From the NCBI GenBank assembly GCA_016794505.1, contig JAEUJZ010000073.1, forward strand, positions 62,001 to 126,000: a stretch of DNA of 64,000 bases, given 5' to 3'. A model generated the notes under the pieces. It worked only from the letters and a program-made list of their open reading frames with translations, was not told where the DNA came from and did no database searches. Source of the stretch: Myxococcales bacterium (GTDB lineage Bacteria; Myxococcota_A; Polyangia; Palsa-1104; JAEUJZ01). Shown here in pieces: positions 34,901 through 43,903 of the stretch (within the stretch, counting starts at the first letter, position 1; every line of letters begins with the position of its first letter). A program made the position numbers and the translations under genes.

Positions 34901-35064
34901 CGCAAGCTCACCGTGGTGACGTCCGGGGAAGCGCCGCCAGCGGCGGAGCGGGTCGAGGCACTGCCCGATCCAGAACCAGATCCAGAAAGAGATCCACCGA
35001 CGTGGCTGGCCGAGGCAGAAGGGGAAGCAGGCGAACTAACAGATGGGCTGGTGTGCTGAGACAT
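31996..35064 (-). CDS. Methyltransferase-like domain plus long coiled coil
   Basis: 1022 residues. A Ser/Gly-rich leader (~1-50) precedes a Rossmann-like domain (~65-260) with VLDIGGDAEGGALL, FDVVFLRATP and NGHVVVSAR; this looks like an SAM-methyltransferase fold whose motif I is degenerate. Residues ~280-1010 are almost continuous coiled coil rich in Glu, Arg, Gln, Ala. No membrane helix is seen. Length and composition suggest a cytoskeletal or polar scaffold such as those in myxobacterial motility and polarity systems, but I cannot name the family. It lies 82 bp upstream of XdhC's likely start on the same strand. Confidence 0.68.
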   Translation of the reverse strand: MSQHTSPSVSSPASPSASASHVGGSLSGSGSGSGSASTRSAAGGASPDVTTVSLRPRHRRLARYLYAAPLVRIRRVLDIGGDAEGGALLSQHGARSVLVLQTDGADRGSVLKPGDGVTVRSVSRADLVRGLRAQTGQSEFDVVFLRATPDLFTSAFLTELRSVVAKNGHVVVSARSREATDKTALPDALGYFDLLDGLTQAGFGPVTMLGQSAFLGSALMPYGASEPPLVFDDTLAPPDGAEEYVALCGAVPAGGLPYQLIKLSPQALDLPELPPGEKIVERVADPEVAAERDRLKARLDALRAEQEQQKIEAQTAQKAARALEDRLRVAAGEVESLRHELGGVRQKHEESQVALRSSESQRGELSERLRQRDRSDAEAAKAAVLHERQMRELRTQLEERDAFVSELEEQLRDLPRIQEKLGAAERLTDEAQRRERQARQKLAELDGQLLRARGELAQIAGDKQLSIELETRQREIEAARREVLMGRDAIEQAEHALSLQKSELLRAQQTLDAERAEIGKLRSEKVAAERSLSDRDVALAEARNELLAAQTRLQQMQAELEQRTHALAQAHSELERSRERASTARDSEAGVPVLVGDLPTAPQALHGQFGAHTPVHAGKTEDAVALRQRVTELVAENERLKDKLSDAERETWKHMKARSEAEQAAAEVREDTVRKLRDARKLASVELTRAMEDATKKAVQLREELARTEIERKDALQQVKDLRAEREGLSAQIGSLKQEIESLRRPGVGATTAIVDERLHAQLEQVQHALNSERSARHAAQQNADEAQVRAGELRKAVGLLETSLAEAQSRVEREKRRGDGLEEELRSAREQISRAGSVGVSPLQLQQDLQQRERLLAERTAERDALGRLLAEVEREAAARAERARTLRVRLSEREREVEVLRAELLDRDRKLTALEQQTPPSEELARLSGELQAARRRISELLDEAARRDQHGDDAVATALRERARAVRMGEALDQMTRERDEAKSRSSDLEQRLNDAISESERLHGELLRISSLGSDGKL

Positions 35065-35126
35065 TAGAGGTAGCTCGATCTAAAGCGGAGGTCATGTGTA
35101 TCACAATCCGCTTCAAGGTGGCGATT

Positions 35127-36773
35127 TCACGGCGGATTCGGGCGCGCGGGATCCGCGACGATCGGCGGCGAATCGGTCGGGCCGCCCGAATAAGCCCGCT
35201 CGACGCGCGGCGACGCAGCGCCTGCGCTGGATGGCAGCTGAATGCAGAAGCAGGTGCCCGACGAGGCTTGCTCAAGACGAATCTGCCCACCGTGGTCCTC
35301 GACGATCTCACGCACAAAGGCCAAGCCCAAGCCCGTGCCCTGCGCTTTGGTCGTGAAAAACGGCGCCCAGATCTTGTCGTGCAGCTCGGCTGGAATGCCT
35401 GGCCCGTCGTCGCGGACCCACAGCGTGATGCCTCCTTTTTGCGGATCGGGCGCCGCCGCGATCTCGACGTGCTTTTTCGCTGGATGTGTCGCGTCACTGG
35501 CCGCCGCACAGGCCTGCACCGCGTTCTGCGTCAGGTTCAAAAGGGCCCGACGAAGCTGGTTGGCGTCGACATGCACGACCTGCGAGCTCAGCGCGCTGTC
35601 TTCGCCCGATGCTGCCAGAAGCTCGACCGAGACATGGGCCGGAGCCAAGGCCGCTGCACTGTCGCGCACCTCGGCCAGAAGCTCGACCAGGCGCACGGGC
35701 GCAAGCTGCGGCCGTGGCCGACGAGCGTATTCCAAAAAGTCGTTCACCACCGCCTGCAGATGACGCAGCTCTTTTTGGACGCGCTGGACATAGCCTCTGG
35801 CCGCGGGCAGATCGGGTCCTGGCCCCGACGGAGACTGACCGGGTTCACGCTCGCCTGCTTGCGCGAGCTCTTCGGCCAGCAGGCCGGCAAAAAGCTCCAT
35901 GCCGCCGAGAGGATTGCGGACTTCGTGCGCGATCCCCGCCAACATCATGCGCAGCCGCTCGTCGCGAAGCAGCAGATCCTTGCGCATCACGTCGAGCGCA
36001 CGCGCTAGCTCGGCCACTTCATCGCCGCCGGACCCGCCCTGCGCCGCCAGCGGACCCGGCTGCCAGACCGACTGATCCAAGACCCCGGCCCCCATGCGAC
36101 GAGCGTCCTCGCGCAGACGACGCAGCGGCCGCGTGATGCGCAGGCCAAGACCGACGGCCAAAAGAACCAGCAGCACCGCCCCGAGCAATCCGACGCCGAG
36201 CAGCGTCTTGCGCAGGCCCAAAAGGTCGCTGTACAGGGCCGCGCTGCCGTCGACACCCAAGGCAAAGCGAACGGCGGCGCTGGCATCCGCGGGACGAACC
36301 GGCGCGAAGCCTGACTTGTACAGCGCACCATCCTTGCCGCGGAACAGCACAGACGAGACCGCGCCAGCCTCGCTGCTTGTTGCGCCAAACACGCGACGCA
36401 GCTCGACCTGGCTGGTCTGCAAGCTGTAGTCGCGGCTGCCGATCGGCAGATCGCCGCTGTCCACGCGCGCAGTTCCGTCGCTGGCAAACAAGTAAACACG
36501 AGCCACGCCCGCGGCATCACGTACCTCGACGAGCTTGCGACGCAGGTTGCGATAGGTGCGACTGTTTTCGTCTCCTTCAGCCAAGATGGCGACGCTGTCT
36601 TCGCTGATCTGCGCGGCGGTCACCGACGCCAATGCGGCCAAGCGGCGTCCCAGCTCTGCTTCGAGCGCACGCGCCGCGGCGATATGACCCAGCACGGCGA
36701 ACCCAGCAAAGGTGAGCAGCGCAGGCAGCAAGATGGCCAAAAGGAGCTTGGCGAGCAGCGAGGCGCGCAACAT
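35127..36773 (-). CDS. Membrane sensor histidine kinase (HAMP)
   Basis: 548 residues from the ATG at 36773; the frame is open far upstream, but the true N-terminal helix starts here. Layout: TM1 (~8-30), periplasmic sensor region (~35-185), TM2 (~190-210), HAMP linker (~210-265), HisKA with phospho-His283 in GIAHEVRNPLGGM, and an HATPase domain with N box LLNLTQNAVQA, G1 WVRDDGPGIP and G2 GTGLGLAFVREIV. All key residues are present, so it should be active. No response regulator is next door, so it is an orphan in this window. The ligand is unknown. Confidence 0.9.
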   Translation of the reverse strand: MLRASLLAKLLLAILLPALLTFAGFAVLGHIAAARALEAELGRRLAALASVTAAQISEDSVAILAEGDENSRTYRNLRRKLVEVRDAAGVARVYLFASDGTARVDSGDLPIGSRDYSLQTSQVELRRVFGATSSEAGAVSSVLFRGKDGALYKSGFAPVRPADASAAVRFALGVDGSAALYSDLLGLRKTLLGVGLLGAVLLVLLAVGLGLRITRPLRRLREDARRMGAGVLDQSVWQPGPLAAQGGSGGDEVAELARALDVMRKDLLLRDERLRMMLAGIAHEVRNPLGGMELFAGLLAEELAQAGEREPGQSPSGPGPDLPAARGYVQRVQKELRHLQAVVNDFLEYARRPRPQLAPVRLVELLAEVRDSAAALAPAHVSVELLAASGEDSALSSQVVHVDANQLRRALLNLTQNAVQACAAASDATHPAKKHVEIAAAPDPQKGGITLWVRDDGPGIPAELHDKIWAPFFTTKAQGTGLGLAFVREIVEDHGGQIRLEQASSGTCFCIQLPSSAGAASPRVERAYSGGPTDSPPIVADPARPNPP

Positions 36774-36839
36774 GGGCGGGCAGTATGGCACGACATCGCC
36801 GACGAGAAGCAGGCCCAAGCTCGTGATATATTTGGGACC

Positions 36840-38909
36840 GTGCCGATTCCGAAGCGACCGTCTGCAAAGCCCGCCCAAGCGTCCAAACAAGCCAAGAAGC
36901 CAAACCGCAGCGCAGGCCGCAAGCCGGCTGCCCAGCACGGCAAGCCCACAGAGAAACCAGAAGCGGCCGTACCCGCGGTGAAGGCGAAAACGCCAAGCCC
37001 GCCGGCCAGCAAGCCGGCGACCGCCACCGCCACCGCCACCGCGACGATCGAGCCGACGGCATCGCGACCCGAAAACCGCGAGCAAACCCCGACGGACACA
37101 GCGCTGCCGACGACGATGCTGCCGACGCGCGTGGCCGAGCTATTCCGATTGAACGAGGCCGAGCTTCGCGTGCTGCAGGCTCTCCTGCACAGCTCGACGG
37201 AAAAAACGGTCTTCGCCCTCGCCGCTGAGCTTGTGTTGCCGCTGCCGCAGCTTCTGTCGCTGTTGGCGCCAGAAGGCGTGCTGCGCGGCCGGGCCTTGGT
37301 AGAGCTGTCCGATGCAGCGGCACTGGGCTGGGCTTTGCCCTCGGATGTCGTGCATGCCGGGCGCGGACTTGCGCTGACGCTGACGACCGCGCGCCAGGCA
37401 AGCCACGGTGTCGACGAGCGCACGCTGTTTTTGGCCACTCTCCCAGGGCTGTCGTATCTGCCGGCGCCCGCGGTTGAAACGCCCTGGGTACACGATCGGG
37501 TCCCGACCGCGGGTGCCGAGCGCTGGTCGGAAAAGCTGCCCGCGACCCTCGTCGACTTGCTGCGCGAACACGGGACTGCGCCACAGCCCGCGCTGCTGAA
37601 CCTGGGCGGACTGCAGGGCGAACAGCTCATCGCGCTGGCTCAGGTGGCGCGACAGCGACATCAGCGCCCCGTGGTTACGCTGGACGGCAGCGCACTCGCC
37701 GGCTGGCCACAGCCCCTCGTCGCGCAAGCCCTGCGCCGTCTGCGACGAGACACCGATCTGCGGGGCGCGATCCTGTTGCTGCACGACGTGCGTGCGCTCG
37801 GCAGCGCCTGGCGAGCTGCCTTGCTGCCGCGTCCTTCTGGACAGACGGCGCCGCTTTTCGTCGCAAGCGACTTGCCTGCGCTGCCTCTTGGAGCGCTCCC
37901 CAGCGGACTGCGTGACGAAGCCGCGTGGAATGTGGTCTCGGTGACGCTGCGGCCACAGCCGCTGCCCAGCCCTGCGGCTCAAACGGCGCCAGCCATCTCG
38001 GCAGCACCGGGTGCCGATGCCAGCGACGAAAACGAAGATCCAGCAGTGGCGGCGAGCCGACAAGAAGCCCGCCGGCAAGCAGCCATCGATGCGGCGCGAG
38101 CGATGGGACGACCAATTCCCAAAGAGCTGCTGACGCCGACCCCGGTGGCCAAGCCGACCCCGACGACGACGGCACCGACAGCGACGGCGACGGCGCGCCC
38201 ATCGACGACGCCCGAAGCCGCCGCGCCGCCGTCGACACCGCCAGCCAGCAAGCCGGCAGCGAGCCCGCCGCCAAGCCCCGCCGTGGATGCGGCAGCGCGA
38301 CGAGCCATGAATCCCCGCTTGGCCGCAGCGCTCGCCGCCGCGGGACTGCCCCCGCCTGGGTCCGACGCATACACCAACTCGGAATACGCCCAGCGACGGG
38401 CCGCGGCACGAGCTGCAGCCGCCGCAGAGCGTGAGGCAGCTCTGACCCCAGCGAGTGTCCCGGCGGCGACGACCCATGCTTCGGCCCCGGCAGAAGTGGC
38501 TGCGGTCGCGGTGGCGGCCCCAGCGACGACACAGGACAGCCCGGCGGACGTGACGACGACGCAGTCAACGCCCGCGCAGACCGCTGCACCGGCACAAGCC
38601 GAGGAAGGCGCGCCCCTGCCCATGGAAGCCGAAGCGCCGCTTGAAGAGCTGATTCGTGTGGCCCGCACGACACCGAACAGCGCGCAGCGCGTCGAGCTTC
38701 TGCGCAAGCTGACCGGCGCCCGTCACTCGGCAGTGATCCAGCTGTTCCGCACCTTTGTCAGCAGCCCGCATCCCGGCGTGCGCGAAGCGGCCGAAGGCGG
38801 CATGAGCTCGCTTTTTGGCCCCAACTGGAACCGCAGCCGCAACATTGCGCCGCCTACACAGCCCCCTCGCACCGACGACGGCGGGCGTGGACCTGGCGGC
38901 GCATTCTAA
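36840..38909 (+). CDS. Large AAA/winged-helix-like protein with Pro/Ala/Thr-rich linkers
   Basis: 689 residues from a GTG at 36840; no better start is visible upstream without entering the kinase gene. Residues ~20-90 are basic/Pro-rich. Residues ~100-370 resemble the N-terminal part of myxobacterial AAA ATPases (RVAELFRLNEAELRVLQALL; AILLLHDVRAL), but I see no Walker A motif. A long Ala/Pro/Thr linker (~380-620) precedes a C-terminal helical block with HEAT-like VELLRKLTGARHSAVIQLF. It is divergent from the kinase gene (66 bp). It is probably a degenerate ATPase or scaffold; function unknown. Confidence 0.55.
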   Translation: MPIPKRPSAKPAQASKQAKKPNRSAGRKPAAQHGKPTEKPEAAVPAVKAKTPSPPASKPATATATATATIEPTASRPENREQTPTDTALPTTMLPTRVAELFRLNEAELRVLQALLHSSTEKTVFALAAELVLPLPQLLSLLAPEGVLRGRALVELSDAAALGWALPSDVVHAGRGLALTLTTARQASHGVDERTLFLATLPGLSYLPAPAVETPWVHDRVPTAGAERWSEKLPATLVDLLREHGTAPQPALLNLGGLQGEQLIALAQVARQRHQRPVVTLDGSALAGWPQPLVAQALRRLRRDTDLRGAILLLHDVRALGSAWRAALLPRPSGQTAPLFVASDLPALPLGALPSGLRDEAAWNVVSVTLRPQPLPSPAAQTAPAISAAPGADASDENEDPAVAASRQEARRQAAIDAARAMGRPIPKELLTPTPVAKPTPTTTAPTATATARPSTTPEAAAPPSTPPASKPAASPPPSPAVDAAARRAMNPRLAAALAAAGLPPPGSDAYTNSEYAQRRAAARAAAAAEREAALTPASVPAATTHASAPAEVAAVAVAAPATTQDSPADVTTTQSTPAQTAAPAQAEEGAPLPMEAEAPLEELIRVARTTPNSAQRVELLRKLTGARHSAVIQLFRTFVSSPHPGVREAAEGGMSSLFGPNWNRSRNIAPPTQPPRTDDGGRGPGGAF

Positions 38910-38943
38910 GCTCGACGCCGTCTCAGGTTCCGCAAAGACGGGC

Positions 38944-40233
38944 CTAGCTGGCTGGCTTCTGCGAGACGATGACGCAGTGAATCGTTCCCTGGTCGCGCGG
39001 ATGAATGGCGGTGATCTGAAACCCCGCCTCGGCCAGCATGTGCTTGTACAGCGACAGCGGCTTGTACACGTTCAGCCCGAAGTCGTCATACGGCAGATAG
39101 CTGTGTTCCCAGGCGATGGCGAGATCGGGATTCTGGTCGGCGAGCGGCTCGCAGATCACCAGACGTCCACCCGGCGCAAGCGAGCGGAAGGCCTTGCGCA
39201 GAAGCGCCCGGCACAGCTCGGGCGGCCAGTCGGCCAGCACGCGCGAGAACATCACCATGTCATAGCCTTGCGGCAGGTCGTCGAAGCGGAAGTCACCAGG
39301 GATGCCCAGCACGCGATCACTGGCCCCAAGCCGCGCTGCCGTTTCGCGGAGCATGTCAATGGGCGTCGGCAGGTTGAACACCGTGATGTGGATCTGCGGA
39401 AAGTCGCGCCACAGTTCCATGGCCATGGTGCCGTCGCCGCCGCCGACATCGAGAAGCTGATGCACGCTGCCGAAGTCGACGTGCCGTCGCAGTACAGACA
39501 GGGTCACCAGCGCCGTGTTGCGCATCCACTCGTGCAGCAGCGCAATGTCGGCGGGCGCCGTCGGTGGATAGCGAACCGCGTACTCAACCGGCACGCCGCG
39601 CAGCGTCGAGTACAGCGCATGCGCCATCGACGCGCGGTAGTAACGCAGGAACTCGCGATAGAAATAGCTGGCGTGATTGCCCGCCGAAAACATGCGCGCC
39701 ACGGCCGGTCCCAAGCGGAAGCGTCGCGTGTGTGCATCGCGCTCGCCGTCATCGGATGCGGGCACGTCGGCGACCAGAAGGCCCGTCAAGGTCAGCGCAT
39801 GCAGCCACTTGCGCCCGCGATGCCGATCCAAGTGCAGCCAGGTGAGGATCTCTTCGCTGGTGCGCGGCCCCGACTGCAAAAGCGACGGCAGATCGAAGTC
39901 GAGAAGGGACGTAAACAGCACATAGCGCGCCCCACCCGCGAGGATCTGATAGAAGCTGTCCTCGACATCACCCGGCGAAAGGGTCGCGCCGCTGCCATCG
40001 ACTACGGCATTTCCCACGATGACACTGCCCGCCGGATGGTGTGCATGCAGCCAGGCGTGCTGGTGCCCTGGGTCCTGCGTCCAGGCCACCACGGGCGCTG
40101 ACACCGACGCCGACCCACTGTCGGCGCCGCGCTCAAGGGCGACCGTCTGATCCGCCTGCCGTGCAGCCGGGTCGTTCTCTGTCGACGGGTTCTCTATGAA
40201 AGGGGCAGAGGCTTGGCTCGGGTCTGAAGACAC
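38944..40233 (-). CDS. SAM-dependent O-methyltransferase (acetylserotonin OMT-like)
   Basis: 429 residues. The N-terminal ~85 are low-complexity. A winged-helix dimerisation region follows (RKWLHALTLTGLL). The catalytic Rossmann domain has motif I LLDVGGGDGTMAMEL, YDMVMFSRVLADWP and PGGRLVICEPL. These enzymes methylate small molecules, typically hydroxyl groups of secondary metabolites or quinone-like compounds. No biosynthetic cluster surrounds it, so the substrate is unknown. The start at 40233 is 29 bp from the divergent helicase gene. Confidence 0.85.
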   Translation of the reverse strand: MSSDPSQASAPFIENPSTENDPAARQADQTVALERGADSGSASVSAPVVAWTQDPGHQHAWLHAHHPAGSVIVGNAVVDGSGATLSPGDVEDSFYQILAGGARYVLFTSLLDFDLPSLLQSGPRTSEEILTWLHLDRHRGRKWLHALTLTGLLVADVPASDDGERDAHTRRFRLGPAVARMFSAGNHASYFYREFLRYYRASMAHALYSTLRGVPVEYAVRYPPTAPADIALLHEWMRNTALVTLSVLRRHVDFGSVHQLLDVGGGDGTMAMELWRDFPQIHITVFNLPTPIDMLRETAARLGASDRVLGIPGDFRFDDLPQGYDMVMFSRVLADWPPELCRALLRKAFRSLAPGGRLVICEPLADQNPDLAIAWEHSYLPYDDFGLNVYKPLSLYKHMLAEAGFQITAIHPRDQGTIHCVIVSQKPAS

Positions 40234-40262
40234 CGGGGTATTTTAACGCAAGACTTTGCCCA

Positions 40263-43136
40263 ATGGACAAAAGCCCGCGGCCTGCACCAGATTGTTCCCC
40301 CATGCGTGCGCTGGCCTCGCAGGACCGCGATGAACAACCGCGTTCGCCTGCGTCTGAACATTCCTCTTCTGCACTGTCCCCTCTGCCGATCGATGCGCTG
40401 CTGCCCGAGATCGCGGCGACACTTTCGGCACAGGCAACGCGACCGGCCCTGGTGCTGGAAGCTCCACCGGGCGCAGGCAAGACGACGCGCGTCCCCTGGC
40501 TGATCCTGGATCAGATCGTCGGTGACGCAGGAGACGTCGTAGTCCTAGAGCCGCGGCGCCTGGCCGCCCATGTCTCGGCAGCCCGCGTCGCGGAAGAGCG
40601 CGGCGAGGCGCTGGGTGGGCGCGTCGGTGTGCAGATGCGCTTTCAGAGCATCGTCGGGCCAAAGACCCGTCTGCGCTATGTCACCGAGGGTGTCCTACTG
40701 CGTCAACTGCAGCGCGATCCGCAGCTTGCCGGCGTGTCCGCCGTTGTTCTCGACGAGCTTCACGAACGACACCTGGCGACGGATTTGGCCTTGGCGCTCT
40801 TGCGCCGACTGCAGCTGGGCCCGCGTCCCGATCTGATCCTGCTGGCCATGTCGGCGACGCTGCACGGCGAGCGAGTGGCTGAGTATCTGGGCGGCTGTCC
40901 TGTGCTGCGCGCCTCGGGCCGCGTGTTTCCGGTCGAGATCAGCTATCAGCCGGGCGAGCCGGACGAGCCGCTGTGGCTGAAAGTACGCGCCGCGCTGCGC
41001 GCGGTCTTGGCCCACGACAGCCAAGCGGAAGGCGACGGTGGCGACGTGCTGGTGTTCTTGCCAGGCGCCGCCGAGATCCGCCGCTGTCAGGACGAGCTGG
41101 CCGAGCTCGCGCAGCAGCGCGACCTGGATGTGCTGCCGCTGCACGGTGACCTGCCCTTCGACGATCAGCGCCGTGCCGTGGCTCCGCGCAGTCGCGCGGG
41201 TGGAGCCGCGCGCAGACGCAAGGTCATCTTGGCCACCAACGTCGCCGAGACCTCGCTGACCATCGACGGCGTGACGGTGGTGATCGACAGCGGCCTAGCC
41301 CGCGTCGCCGGACATAACCCATGGTCTGGCTTGCCGACGCTGCGCCTGCAGCCCATCTGTCGCGCCCAAGCGACGCAGCGCGCCGGTCGCGCTGGACGCA
41401 CTGCGCCGGGACGCTGCCTGCGTCTGTACAGCCGCGTCGACCACGACAACCGCCCGGAATTCGAAGTGCCCGAGATCCGCCGCAGCGATCTGGCCGAGAT
41501 GCTGCTTATGCTCGCGGCCACCGACGACAAAGACGGGACTGGCAGCGGGCTGCGTCCCGAGCAGCTGCCCTTTATCGATCCGCCACCGGAAAGCGCTCTC
41601 GACAGCGCGCACAAGCTGCTGCGGCGGTTGGGCGCGACGGCCGACGACGGTCGTTTGACCGCGCTGGGACGAAAAATGAGCGAGCTGCCGCTGCATCCGC
41701 GTCTGGCCCGTCTGGTCCTTGCCGCCGCCGATCGCGGGCTGCTTTCCGACGGTGCCACCCTGGCTGCCTTGCTGTCCGAGCGCGATCTGCGTCTGGGTCG
41801 ATCAAGCCTGACGTCACGCAGCAGCGCCCATGCTCCGTCGAGCCTGCGCGCTGACACCATCGGCCCTTCGGATCTTCTACACCTTCTGGATCTGCAGCAA
41901 GAAGCCGAGGCGCGGCGCTTCGATCGATCGGCCCTGTCGCGCATCGGGCGCCACGGGATCGATGCCGACGTCGCGATCCGCGTCGATCGGGCGCGTCGAC
42001 AGATCGCGCAGGCTGCTCCTCGCTCGCCCGGTTCCGCGTCGCCCGCTCTGCGCAGTGGCTCGCCGCAGCACGAACAGGCGCTGCTGCAGGCGATCGTGTG
42101 CGCCTATCCCGATCGCGTGGCGCGTCGTCGGGGCAAGCCAGGCCCCATTGCCAGTGAAGAGACCATCGAGCTCTCGTTGGCCGCGGGCGGCGCCGCTGTT
42201 CTGTCCGCGGGCAGCATCGTGCGCAGCGACGAGCTCTTGGTCATCGTCGACGTCGAGGATCGCAGCGGCGGCACCGTAGGACGCGCGGCGACACCGGCCT
42301 CGCCCGCAGGCAGCCCCACGGTGGCTGGCGGCAAGACCGTCGTCCGACTGGCCAGCGCGGTCAAACCCGACTGGCTGCTGGATCTGCCGGCAGCGCCGCT
42401 TTCAGAATCAGAAGACCTTGCATGGAATGACGCCGCAGAGCGGGTCGATGTCGTGCGCAAGCTGCTCTATGAACAGCTGGTTCTCGACGAAGATCGTCGC
42501 CCAGCAAGCGGGCAAAGCGCAGCAGAGGTAGCCATCCTGGCGCAGCAAGTCCATGCCGCGCAGTTCGCCCCGTTTTCCGATGGAGAAGCCCTGCCCGCCT
42601 TGCTTGCCAAGCTCGCCACCGTCAAGGCGCACGCTCCCGAGCTGGGCATCGCGCCCCCGTCGGACGCGCAGCTTGCCGAAGCCACACGGCAGCTGTGCCA
42701 GGGTCATAACAGCTTTGCCGATCTGCGATCGCTCTCGCTGATCGATGGCGTCTTGCATCTTTTGGAACAGGCGCGCCGAAAAGAGGCCGGCACGTCGGTC
42801 GACGAGCGCCCTCTGCGAGCCGAGCTAGCGCGCTTGGCCCCCGATTCCATGGTGCTGCCCGGTGGTCGCCGCCTTCGCATTCACTACGAAGCCGATCGCC
42901 CGCCCTGGGTGGCGTCGCGGCTGCAGGACTTCTTTGGCCTGCGCGAAGGACCGCGCATCTTCGGGGGTCGCGTGCCGCTGGTGCTGCAGCTTTTGGCGCC
43001 CAACCAAAGGCCCGTGCAAGTCACCACCGACCTCGCTGGCTTTTGGCAGCGTCATTACCCGGCGCTGCGACGAGAGCTGGGCCGCCGTTATCCCCGCCAC
43101 GCTTGGCCGGAAGATCCGCTTTTGCCCACGGAATAA
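40263..43136 (+). CDS. hrpB: ATP-dependent RNA helicase HrpB
   Basis: 957 residues; HrpB proteins are usually 800-850, and the first ~40 here are extra. Motifs in order: I EAPPGAGKTT, Ia LEPRRLAA, II DELHERH, III SATLHG, IV region VFLPGAAEI, V TNVAETSLTIDGV and VI QRAGRAGRTAPGRC. The C-terminal HrpB domain includes HALEHTYRV-class features such as WVASRLQDFFGLRE near the end. It is a DEAH-type RNA helicase whose exact substrate is unclear. A possible later ATG at 40302 would shorten the leader. Divergent from the OMT gene. Confidence 0.9.
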   Translation: MDKSPRPAPDCSPMRALASQDRDEQPRSPASEHSSSALSPLPIDALLPEIAATLSAQATRPALVLEAPPGAGKTTRVPWLILDQIVGDAGDVVVLEPRRLAAHVSAARVAEERGEALGGRVGVQMRFQSIVGPKTRLRYVTEGVLLRQLQRDPQLAGVSAVVLDELHERHLATDLALALLRRLQLGPRPDLILLAMSATLHGERVAEYLGGCPVLRASGRVFPVEISYQPGEPDEPLWLKVRAALRAVLAHDSQAEGDGGDVLVFLPGAAEIRRCQDELAELAQQRDLDVLPLHGDLPFDDQRRAVAPRSRAGGAARRRKVILATNVAETSLTIDGVTVVIDSGLARVAGHNPWSGLPTLRLQPICRAQATQRAGRAGRTAPGRCLRLYSRVDHDNRPEFEVPEIRRSDLAEMLLMLAATDDKDGTGSGLRPEQLPFIDPPPESALDSAHKLLRRLGATADDGRLTALGRKMSELPLHPRLARLVLAAADRGLLSDGATLAALLSERDLRLGRSSLTSRSSAHAPSSLRADTIGPSDLLHLLDLQQEAEARRFDRSALSRIGRHGIDADVAIRVDRARRQIAQAAPRSPGSASPALRSGSPQHEQALLQAIVCAYPDRVARRRGKPGPIASEETIELSLAAGGAAVLSAGSIVRSDELLVIVDVEDRSGGTVGRAATPASPAGSPTVAGGKTVVRLASAVKPDWLLDLPAAPLSESEDLAWNDAAERVDVVRKLLYEQLVLDEDRRPASGQSAAEVAILAQQVHAAQFAPFSDGEALPALLAKLATVKAHAPELGIAPPSDAQLAEATRQLCQGHNSFADLRSLSLIDGVLHLLEQARRKEAGTSVDERPLRAELARLAPDSMVLPGGRRLRIHYEADRPPWVASRLQDFFGLREGPRIFGGRVPLVLQLLAPNQRPVQVTTDLAGFWQRHYPALRRELGRRYPRHAWPEDPLLPTE

Positions 43137-43145
43137 CTGGGCGCT

Positions 43146-43877
43146 TCAGACGCCGATGTACAGGCGGTTGCCGAAGTTCGGCTCTAAGTTCGCCTCGAAG
43201 ATCTTCTGCGCCGCGCTGTCGATGTCATAGGCGACGCGACGGAACTCAAAGACGCGGCTCTGATCGTCATAGATGCAGTAACTGGCGCGGTTGTCATAGT
43301 CGCGCGGCTGCCCGACGGAGCCGACCGAGATGATGTACTTGTAGCCAGGGCGAATCTCGAACTTCTGCGCCACCACTTCGTGAACTTCGTGGCGCGACAG
43401 CGCAAAGGCTTTGCACAGATGCGAGTGGCCGACGAAGGTCACGTCCGACAGCTGATCCCAAAACGGCAGGCAGCGCGCCGCCTGTTCCGTCGAGAAAATG
43501 TACTCAAACTCTTCCAAGTTGATCGGCGAGCCGTGGCAGAAGCAAATGTGACCCTCGCGCCGCTCGTACGGCAGGCTCTTGAGCCACACCATGTTTTCCT
43601 GCGTCAGGATCGACGCGTGATAGTCCAGCGCCTGCCGCGCCGCGTCGTAGTAATAGGAATAATCCATGCGTCCTGCCACGGCCGCATCGTGGTTGCCGAG
43701 GATGCAGAACGCGGCGTGCTTGCGCACCAGATCGCAGCAGCCATTGGGGTCTGCCCCATAGCCGACTGTGTCACCGAGGCACACGAGCTTATCCACGCGG
43801 GCCATGGCGAAACAGTCGAGGACTGCTTCAAGAGCTTCCAAGTTAGCGTGGGTGTCAGAGAAGAGACCGATCCGCAT
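43146..43877 (-). CDS. YfcE/serine-threonine-type metallophosphoesterase
   Basis: 243 residues from the ATG at 43877 (AGGTG site); GTG at 43886 is an alternative. Calcineurin-like motifs: SDTHANLEAL, CLGDTVGYGADPN, LGNHDAA, CFCHGSP and VGHSHLCKA, all five blocks for two metal ions. The closest broad group is diadenosine-tetraphosphatase-like or YfcE-type phosphodiesterases. The substrate cannot be read from sequence. It converges on hrpB with 9 bp between stops. Confidence 0.85.
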   Translation of the reverse strand: MRIGLFSDTHANLEALEAVLDCFAMARVDKLVCLGDTVGYGADPNGCCDLVRKHAAFCILGNHDAAVAGRMDYSYYYDAARQALDYHASILTQENMVWLKSLPYERREGHICFCHGSPINLEEFEYIFSTEQAARCLPFWDQLSDVTFVGHSHLCKAFALSRHEVHEVVAQKFEIRPGYKYIISVGSVGQPRDYDNRASYCIYDDQSRVFEFRRVAYDIDSAAQKIFEANLEPNFGNRLYIGV

Positions 43878-43903
43878 GCCAGGCACCTAGTTTACTGCGG
43901 AAA

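Noticed and set aside
37140..38477. 445-residue antisense frame over the AAA-like gene
   Set aside because: Arg/Cys/Gly-rich composition, no domain, fully inside a longer sense gene with matching low-complexity.
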